A stretch of 14,466 nucleotides of DNA. It comes from Promethearchaeota archaeon (GTDB lineage Archaea > Asgardarchaeota > Lokiarchaeia > Sigynarchaeales > SOKP01). The notes beneath the pieces are model-generated. The model worked only from the letters and a program-made list of their open reading frames with translations, ran no database searches and had not been told where the DNA came from. The stretch's first letter is position 1. Each line of letters starts with the position of its first letter. The stretch covers positions 1 to 14,466 of the forward strand of contig DAOUUT010000063.1 of NCBI GenBank assembly GCA_030668025.1, in the 5' to 3' direction. The position numbers and the translations under genes were made by a program. Below, in pieces: positions 10,301-14,466 of the stretch.

Positions 10301-12713
10301 TCATTTTTATTTTAAGTTATACAAAAAATTGCCCAATAAGGAATCTGAGATTCATGCCAAAGAGCACAGCGCTCAAGTTAAAGGTACTAAGAGAGCACAA
10401 TTTGAGAACGATTTTGAAGAAAATGCTATAGGTACTACAAATGTTTTAGTATGCACACCAACAATGGAACTTGGTATTGATATCGGAGAACTTTCGGCGA
10501 TTATGATGCGGAACGTTCCGCCAGATCCAAGTCGCTACGCTCAAAGGGCTGGGAGGGCGGGAAGAAAAAACCAGCCATCAATCATACAAATATTTTGTGG
10601 AACGGGATTTGCTAAAGGTCCGCACGATCAATATTTTTACCGCGAGCCTGATAAAATTGTTTCAGGAAAAATTAGTCCTCCTAATTTTCTTTTAGATAAT
10701 AAAAAACTAATAAAAAAGCACATACACTCTGCGATAATCGAAACTCTTTCCATTAAAATTCCGCAAAAAGCGGGTGAAATCCTTGACTTAGAAAAAAAAG
10801 AAGATAAATTTCCATTTTATAATAATTTTAAAACATCGATTGTTGACGAGATTAATAGAAACTACGACATCCTAGAAAAAACAATTAAGAGCATTTTTAG
10901 CAACGAATTGAACAAATTTCCATGGTTTACAGTTGATTTCTTGCGATCTGCAATTAGAAGTTTTTATTCGGCTTTAAACGAAACGTTTGATTATTTTCGA
11001 GATATATATTTCGAAGTTTTAACTCAATTAGAATTTTTATTTCATAAAAGCAATTCAAGAGCGGGTCTCGATAATAAAGATAAACGCGAACGTGCTGCTT
11101 TAGAAATAAAAAGAGATAAGATGAGAAATGGAAAGCAACCGTACGATACGTTCAGTTTCTTGAGGAATTATGGTTTTTTACCAAATTACGCGTTTCCAAG
11201 CGATACTACATTGCTGACTATGTTTAATCAAGATAGGTCTAAATATTACGATAATTGGCGATCTTCCGTTATAGCGATTCGAGAATTTGCTCCTCACAAT
11301 CAAGTTTACTTTTTAGGTAATAAGTATAATATCAATAGAGCGATGGTTAAATCTGAAGGGGGCGAGTTGAATATCGATAACATTTATATTTGCGAAAATT
11401 GTAATGAAATTTTGATCGATAGCTCAAGTTCAACCTCTACTTCTTTAATAAAGTGTCCGATTTGCGAAGCCGAAATAAGATTAAGTAGTTTTAAATCTAG
11501 CCTTAGGTTTCCTCAAATGTTCTCGACAAGTGGACCTAGAATTACATGTGACGAAGAAAGTAGGCAGATCAAGGGCTACGAAATAACAATAAATTACAAG
11601 CATAAAAAAGCCAAAATTGTAAATTATGAAATCATATGTGATCAAAACCCCACCGCAAAAATCTCGTATGAACATAATGGAAATATTTATATGGTAAATA
11701 TGGGTTCTCGGATCAAATCGAAGAGAACTAACGAAATAGAACTCCATAGTTTTAACTTTTGCAGTGCTTGTGGTCAATGGCTACACAACAATGAAGCTGG
11801 AACTCATATTGAGGTGTGTCCTAAGGGCGGTAGCGAACGCCATCTCCAAAAAGATTTCTGGTTATTTATTGACGGAAATCACGATGTCGTAGTATTTGAT
11901 TTTCCTTTAATTGGAGATTACGATCCAACTTCTTATTACACTACTTTAAAGGAAGCTATAATTCAAAGTATAATGCTCACATATAATTTAGAAGAGTCAG
12001 AAATAAGTAGTTTTCTCAACCCAATTCCAGGCAAAAATGAGCAATCGATTGTTATTTTTGAAACAGAAGAAGGAGGCACGGGTGTATTAAAATCGCTGCT
12101 AAATACCTCACTAGACCGATTTGATAAATTTATTGAAAACTTATTTAGAATATTACATGTTAAATCGTTAGAGCCTTATGAGGAAACTATGGATGCCTGT
12201 ATAACTGCGTGTTATAACTGTCTATTAAGGTTTCGCAATCAATTTGAACACAATCTTTTGAACCGTAAAATTATTCTTCCTTTAATAATATCATTAAAAA
12301 ATTGTAAATTAGAAGGAAGCTCGGAAGTTTCTGAGCTTGATCTGAGAGAAAAATTAGAAAAACTTAAGGAAAAATGTGATTCTGAACTAGAAAAAATGGT
12401 CTTAGACGAAATTGTACGCCAAAAATTACCCTTGCCAGATAAGGCACAAAAATTATTTAATGAAAATGATGTGCCAATAGCTACAGCGGATTTTTACTAT
12501 AAACAAGATAGAAATGAGATTTATGTCTTTGTTGATGGACCTCCTCATGCTTCCGATCATGTACAAGAAGAAGATAAAGAAAAAAGGAATAAGATAGAGT
12601 CCAAAGGTTTTTCTGTAATTCAATTAGATTTTATTGATGGCAATTACCGACAAGATTCTACTTTGATAGAAAAAGAGGTATTAGTCAAACTAAAACCTTA
12701 TTTAGAGGATTAA
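7365..12713 (+). CDS. Giant DEAH helicase with zinc ribbons, DUF1998/MZB module and C-terminal nuclease-like domain (DruE-like)
   Basis: A 1782-residue SF2 helicase. RecA1 has a Q-like motif (YKHQSEAIEQ), Walker A STGTGSGKS (113-121), motif Ia FPMNALANSQ, DEIH (258-261) and SAT (294-296). RecA2 opens with FTDNRQDTALQAEH (from 656) but is interrupted; motif V TPTMELGID (1031-1039) and motif VI YAQRAGRAGR (1058-1067) come 350 residues later. Cysteine sites are C494/C497/C507/C510; C578/C581/C588/C590 with C606/C609; C948/C951/C963/C968; C1343/C1346/C1364/C1367; and C1466/C1469/C1485. The DUF1998 signature is EEGGTG (1568-1573) plus C1612/C1616/C1619 and CLLRFRNQFEH, the MZB cluster of MrfA-type helicases. 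The last 80 residues (ADF with D1709, VDGPPH with D1724 and H1728) resemble DUF559/Vsr-type endonuclease folds. The size and order fit Druantia DruE, or a fusion of DISARM DrmA with DrmB. It probably translocates on DNA and executes restriction with the upstream proteins. The start is set by ATG 7365 abutting the previous stop. Confidence 0.9.
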   Translation: MSKISTAQKPQNIFLIADHLQKTYKNFVKTFQKFQNPEIQKWVDRQMEKEDLLYKDPLIELNFQFEKGTALKKFVQKGAINPQIPTIFDINPYKHQSEAIEQVCIKKNNIIVSTGTGSGKSMCFWIPIVNTCLEMKGQGLDGIKAIVIFPMNALANSQYENITKALNGTGLKVAKYTGDTAYTRDEGLSQLEKHGLLKRRKTDKPYDCELLSREEIRDTPPDILLTNYVMLDLILTRFEDKDLFPERHKGHLKYLVLDEIHTYTGNSGADVAGLIRRLKEKTHTREKIRCIGTSATIQDNKKSGGTASIIEFAEKIFGENFEPSSLIQATYVDLDIPKEEILPLPSNITITNENLIDFDGTFSSIIPIAQKLLDRPLEANERKPEALGKLFQTHPTIIYLRNALKEEAKALTRLAEEYKNDVRSNESIEICLRELKAAFLLGTIAKITVQNELRPLLVPKLHVFFTRGQELYLCLTKEALTSTPHLSIDGDLKCKICENPSFPLYFCRNCGQEFYSVYILENSAFPRTFNSEGSGEMAYLTPITKDNDSWETPGNWLDKNSNLRKNYKEVIPESTDYCPKCNKVNANCSCLEKIIVWKIPYPLQICPSCNIFYTKNKGEYSKLFSFNSTGRSSSTDVLTAEVLRLLNKDQKKQIIFTDNRQDTALQAEHLNEFQRRTNFRQAFLHTLKHINSKELRVTDKDIGKILFDFLKDNDKLPDFQKDRDQMSRFSTAPPPEKEFTEFLQFLALSDIMQSQYFLDLNLDKLGLLKIDYDGLELLIKDPLIIDVKRFERLSEDERYDYIRGILDIFRWNGAIESSAFIDTVRKYEDWKNKFKEDILFDINKSHWNRVGFAYKKPEKGHKVYHNHQRVVFRSISWYTTTLINWTKKYFLIDKFEEADNLLRKAIEILEEAGFITSFWTNRPSFQLYQISEGKILFNFNQNKEFYQCPKCKRTYQFKKYHKCAWRNCPDLKKVSNIEDHFYFKLYKKLPNKESEIHAKEHSAQVKGTKRAQFENDFEENAIGTTNVLVCTPTMELGIDIGELSAIMMRNVPPDPSRYAQRAGRAGRKNQPSIIQIFCGTGFAKGPHDQYFYREPDKIVSGKISPPNFLLDNKKLIKKHIHSAIIETLSIKIPQKAGEILDLEKKEDKFPFYNNFKTSIVDEINRNYDILEKTIKSIFSNELNKFPWFTVDFLRSAIRSFYSALNETFDYFRDIYFEVLTQLEFLFHKSNSRAGLDNKDKRERAALEIKRDKMRNGKQPYDTFSFLRNYGFLPNYAFPSDTTLLTMFNQDRSKYYDNWRSSVIAIREFAPHNQVYFLGNKYNINRAMVKSEGGELNIDNIYICENCNEILIDSSSSTSTSLIKCPICEAEIRLSSFKSSLRFPQMFSTSGPRITCDEESRQIKGYEITINYKHKKAKIVNYEIICDQNPTAKISYEHNGNIYMVNMGSRIKSKRTNEIELHSFNFCSACGQWLHNNEAGTHIEVCPKGGSERHLQKDFWLFIDGNHDVVVFDFPLIGDYDPTSYYTTLKEAIIQSIMLTYNLEESEISSFLNPIPGKNEQSIVIFETEEGGTGVLKSLLNTSLDRFDKFIENLFRILHVKSLEPYEETMDACITACYNCLLRFRNQFEHNLLNRKIILPLIISLKNCKLEGSSEVSELDLREKLEKLKEKCDSELEKMVLDEIVRQKLPLPDKAQKLFNENDVPIATADFYYKQDRNEIYVFVDGPPHASDHVQEEDKEKRNKIESKGFSVIQLDFIDGNYRQDSTLIEKEVLVKLKPYLED

Positions 12714-12995
12714 AACTAGTGATATGTCAAGAAAGTGTTCCTAATTTTCGATAAACGAGATATTTAATACATGCTTCCCAACAGGTTGTTGAAATATGGA
12801 ATATAGAATCGATTTGTCCTATATTTAAAAAAATTTCATGGTATATTCTTTTTATAAATTAGTTTATTATAAAAGTTTGCTCAACGCTTTGCTGCTTGAA
12901 AATAAAAGAAAAAAAGCTAACTTAGAAATTTTGACAACTTGAAGTAGAGAGCAAATAATCTTGTATTTCCTTTTATTTCATTGTATTAAATAAAC
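12714..12995. other. Convergent intergenic spacer, no gene seen
   Basis: This AT-rich spacer separates the 3' ends of the defence operon and of the HNH gene on the opposite strand. I found no ORF with a plausible start, no tRNA-like fold and no repeat array. T-rich tracts such as TTCTTTTT at 12846-12853 could end transcription of the operon in archaeal fashion, but this is weak. Confidence 0.6.
12899..12915 (-). terminator. T-rich archaeal-type terminator of the HNH zinc-ribbon gene
   Basis: Read on the minus strand, this tract is TTTTTTTCTTTTATTTT, with a run of seven T. It lies about 80 bases beyond the stop codon of the minus-strand gene. Archaeal RNA polymerase stops at T-rich stretches without needing a hairpin, and no strong hairpin is seen here. 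The high A+T content of the spacer lowers confidence. Confidence 0.4.
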
Positions 12996-14084
12996 TTAAT
13001 TCTTCTTAACAATAAACCGGGTTTCATTGCTAACTTTATATTCCTCGTAACATTGAGCGCATATAACGCCTATGTACGAATCATTTTCGCCGTTACTTCC
13101 AGTCAAATAAACGTCTAACTGTTCAATAGAATCGCCAATCCAATTATCGCAAATCACGCATTCAGATTCCATTAATTTATATTCGAGGTCTTGTTGAGAA
13201 GCGTTAAATATTGAGCGTATTTTACGAGCAATGGGATCGTTAGCCTCTATTTCTTTGATATAGCATTGGTAACACGTCTCAAAGTTAGGTTTTCGGTAAT
13301 TTTCGTTGCATTTTTCACAGAGAATTAATCCTCGATTATGAGCATAGTGGCATCTTTTGCAAATAACTACAGCTTCCGTCATCTCTTCGTAGTTGCTGAT
13401 GAGCTGCTGTACAACGCTTTTATAAGTGGCGAGCGCGTCGTCGTAAATAATAGGATAAAAGGGCCCAAATATTACGTTAGGGGATATGGATATATAAGAA
13501 TAGTTTTGAGATTTTAATTGATTTTTTTTGTTTTCAATAGCTTTAACGTATCTTTGTGGCGTTCTATTTTTGGGAGTACTAAATTCATTTTTGCACGCAC
13601 CGCACCTGTAACGAGGCAATAAAGTTTTCCGTACGCTAATATTATTGCTTAAGCAAGAAGGGCACACTTTCATTTGGTTTTTCATTGCTTTTTTTTCTAA
13701 TTCTTTTATTGTTTGCTTCAAAATTCTTTTTTGCTCGAGTTTAACCCGTGATTCAAGCTTTTCGCGAAGGATAAGATCGTCTTTTAGTAATTTGTTTACG
13801 CGCTCATTAATTAGTTTCTCCCAAATATGGTCGTAGGTACGAGCGTTAATTCCGTTAGGGTGATGTATCGAGAAAGGCGTTTTATCCGACCCGCACCATT
13901 CGCACTTATTTCCCGCTTTTTCTATGAGGATTGCCCTATTCTTTTTCCATTTCTTCCTATTTCGCGCTCTTTGGTGAGGATGACAGCCCTTGTTGTAGAT
14001 ATGAGGGGTACATTTCCTACACAAGGGAAAATAAGAGTTCTCTTTCAAATTACCGCATATTACGCAATATAAATCTTTTTTCAT
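12996..14084 (-). CDS. HNH endonuclease-like protein with an inserted zinc ribbon and ten CxxC pairs
   Basis: A 362-residue protein built almost wholly from zinc-binding motifs: CxxC pairs at 7, 22, 61, 141, 161, 242, 256, 271, 309 and 342 (first Cys of each). They pair naturally into four ribbons (7-25, 141-164, 256-274, 309-345) and one HNH finger. The HNH finger is split: its first half is C61/C64 with FSIHHP (H74/H75), and its second half is C242-x2-C245-H-x2-H249-N in CKRCHYAHNRG. About 160 residues lie between the halves, comprising a charged helical stretch (90-135) and a complete zinc ribbon (141-164). HNH proteins cut or nick DNA; the ribbons suggest nucleic-acid or protein binding. 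No membrane segment or signal peptide is seen. ATG 14084 is the first start and no Shine-Dalgarno precedes it. The gene is convergent to the defence operon and has its own promoter, so a shared role is possible but unproven. It could also be a free-standing mobile HNH gene or a phage-derived protein. Confidence 0.8.
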   Translation of the reverse strand: MKKDLYCVICGNLKENSYFPLCRKCTPHIYNKGCHPHQRARNRKKWKKNRAILIEKAGNKCEWCGSDKTPFSIHHPNGINARTYDHIWEKLINERVNKLLKDDLILREKLESRVKLEQKRILKQTIKELEKKAMKNQMKVCPSCLSNNISVRKTLLPRYRCGACKNEFSTPKNRTPQRYVKAIENKKNQLKSQNYSYISISPNVIFGPFYPIIYDDALATYKSVVQQLISNYEEMTEAVVICKRCHYAHNRGLILCEKCNENYRKPNFETCYQCYIKEIEANDPIARKIRSIFNASQQDLEYKLMESECVICDNWIGDSIEQLDVYLTGSNGENDSYIGVICAQCYEEYKVSNETRFIVKKN

Positions 14085-14130
14085 AACGATCGTAATTTTT
14101 TTTTTGATTAAGTATTGTAAAGAAGCTTAT

Positions 14131-14140
14131 CTTTTTAAAT
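14131..14140 (-). promoter_or_regulatory. TATA box of the minus-strand HNH gene
   Basis: On the minus strand this reads ATTTAAAAAG, a good archaeal TATA box, centred about 50 bases upstream of the ATG at 14084. Transcription would start near 14107 and give a leader of roughly 20 bases that contains a run of ten A and no Shine-Dalgarno motif. The GTTAAC repeat cluster begins 14 bases further upstream, a position suited to an activator or to a repressor acting on the divergent region. Confidence 0.45.
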
Positions 14141-14153
14141 CTATCTGCGGTAC

Positions 14154-14216
14154 AACTTGTTAACATTAATCAACTTGTTAACTTTGCGAAATCTGTTAAC
14201 AAATTGTTAACAAGTT
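14154..14216. repeat. Cluster of four GTTAAC-centred repeats (operator or iteron-like)
   Basis: AACTTGTTAAC occurs exactly at 14154-14164 and 14172-14182, and as a 9-of-11 copy (AATCTGTTAAC) at 14190-14200. These three are spaced at exactly 18 bases. The exact reverse complement, GTTAACAAGTT, lies at 14206-14216. Each copy contains the palindrome GTTAAC, starting at 14159, 14177, 14195 and 14206. The cluster lies between two divergent promoters, close behind the minus-strand TATA box. It most likely binds a dimeric regulator cooperatively; an initiator-binding iteron set is an alternative. Confidence 0.7.
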
Positions 14217-14262
14217 ATAAAGTAAATTAATTTTATTCAATTAAATTTTGAAACTACAATCG

Positions 14263-14280
14263 TCAATCCGTCTCAATCCG
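14263..14280 (+). repeat. Tandem TCAATCCG pair upstream of the rightmost gene
   Basis: TCAATCCG occurs at 14263-14270 and 14273-14280, one helical turn (10 bases) apart, about 30 bases before the TATA box of the gene at 14342. The position and phasing suit a site for a transcription activator. With only two short copies the pattern could be chance. Confidence 0.35.
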
Positions 14281-14307
14281 GAAGTTACTAAATCACCACT
14301 TAAATTT

Positions 14308-14320
14308 TTTATTTAAATAC
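14308..14320 (+). promoter_or_regulatory. Strong archaeal TATA box for a leaderless gene
   Basis: TTTATTTAAATAC contains the symmetric archaeal TATA element TATTTAAATA-like core, centred near 14315. The usual 25-27 base offset puts the transcription start at about 14340-14342, on the ATG itself. No ribosome site precedes that ATG (the bases before it read TTTGTTGTTTTA), so a leaderless mRNA is expected. Confidence 0.55.
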
Positions 14321-14341
14321 TTTTGCTGCTTTGTTGTTTTA

Positions 14342-14466
14342 ATGCTTAATCAAGAAACTTTAGGTCAAATTGAAACTTCAAGAGAACAAACAGTAACTCG
14401 CGAAGAAATAAGTACGTCGGTCGGTACCTCTGTTATGGAAGCCACTTATAGATACAAGTTTTACTT
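14342..14466 (+). CDS. Unknown protein, N-terminal fragment (continues beyond window)
   Basis: ATG 14342 opens a frame with no stop through the window end, giving 41 complete codons. The peptide begins MLNQETLGQIETSREQTVT and is rich in Ser, Thr, Glu and Gln, with a short aromatic stretch (ATYRYKFY) at the edge. There is no signal peptide, membrane segment or motif in what is visible. I do not recognise the family. The well-placed TATA box just upstream and the repeat-rich control region make it likely to be a real gene, divergently transcribed from the HNH zinc-ribbon gene and perhaps co-regulated with it. Confidence 0.55.
   Translation, partial: MLNQETLGQIETSREQTVTREEISTSVGTSVMEATYRYKFY

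Larger units (their letters stand above)
391..12713 (+). other. Three-gene DISARM/Druantia-like defence operon
   Basis: The SNF2 helicase, N6-adenine methyltransferase and giant DUF1998 helicase genes are co-directional, separated by 2 and 0 bases, and linked by ribosome sites placed inside the preceding gene. They therefore almost certainly form one transcript and probably one functional system. Known facts: class 1 DISARM pairs a SNF2 helicase (DrmD) and an adenine methylase (DrmMI) with the core proteins DrmA (helicase), DrmB (DUF1998) and DrmC (phospholipase D); Druantia is defined by a giant DUF1998 helicase, DruE. Inference: this locus joins the DISARM front end to a DruE-like or DrmA-DrmB-fused helicase, and lacks a separate DrmC. 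The expected phenotype is restriction of incoming phage or plasmid DNA lacking the methyl mark. Confidence 0.75.

Noticed and set aside
12800..12825. Inverted repeat AATATAG / CTATATT with a 12-base loop in the convergent spacer, as a hairpin terminator
   Set aside because: The stem is only seven mostly A-T pairs and is followed on the + strand by A's rather than T's, so it neither folds well nor looks like a terminator on that strand.
13645..14072. Open frames of 63 and 81 codons on the + strand inside the HNH zinc-ribbon gene
   Set aside because: They overlap the cysteine-rich minus-strand frame, whose paired CxxC motifs and HNH residues show it is the coding strand.
14154..14216. CRISPR array
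   Set aside because: The repeat unit is only 11 bases with 7-base spacers and one inverted copy, which does not fit CRISPR repeat or spacer sizes; no cas gene is in the window.

Overview
The window is AT-rich (roughly 30% G+C by eye) and looks archaeal. Two genes near the right end have TATA-box-like elements at archaeal spacing, and one of these (TATTTAAATA, centred about 27 bases before an ATG) implies a leaderless transcript. No convincing bacterial -35/-10 pair was seen. Inside the main operon, starts use strong Shine-Dalgarno sites, one of which (AGGAGGTGAT) matches the universal 16S tail over ten bases. An Asgard-type or other AT-rich archaeon would fit, but nothing here fixes the lineage.

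Layout. Bases 2-139 are the 3' end of an HNH endonuclease gene, followed by an overlapping 33-codon ORF. A short AT-rich promoter region leads into a tightly packed three-gene operon on the + strand (391-12713). Its genes are a 990-aa SNF2-family helicase (DrmD-like), a 1332-aa N6-adenine DNA methyltransferase of the Eco57I/PglX/DrmMI type, and a 1782-aa DEAH helicase with several zinc ribbons, a DUF1998/MZB module and a C-terminal restriction-endonuclease-like domain. The gaps between the genes are 2 and 0 bases. A 282-base convergent spacer follows. Next, on the - strand, is a 362-aa HNH protein with ten CxxC pairs. A divergent regulatory region (14085-14341) carries four GTTAAC-centred repeats and a tandem TCAATCCG pair. 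The last gene begins at 14342 and runs off the window.

How it works together (inference). The operon is most simply read as an anti-phage restriction-modification-like system. The methyltransferase would mark self DNA, the SNF2 translocase would scan or remodel DNA, and the giant helicase would sense and process unmodified DNA, perhaps with its own C-terminal nuclease domain. The first two genes look like class 1 DISARM (DrmD, DrmMI). The third resembles the signature helicase DruE of Druantia, or a DrmA plus DrmB fusion. No separate DrmC-type phospholipase-D nuclease is present. The set is therefore a compact DISARM/Druantia-type hybrid, and it is the most interesting object in the window. 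The two flanking HNH genes and the compositionally distinct specificity half of the methyltransferase are what one expects in a fast-evolving defence region.
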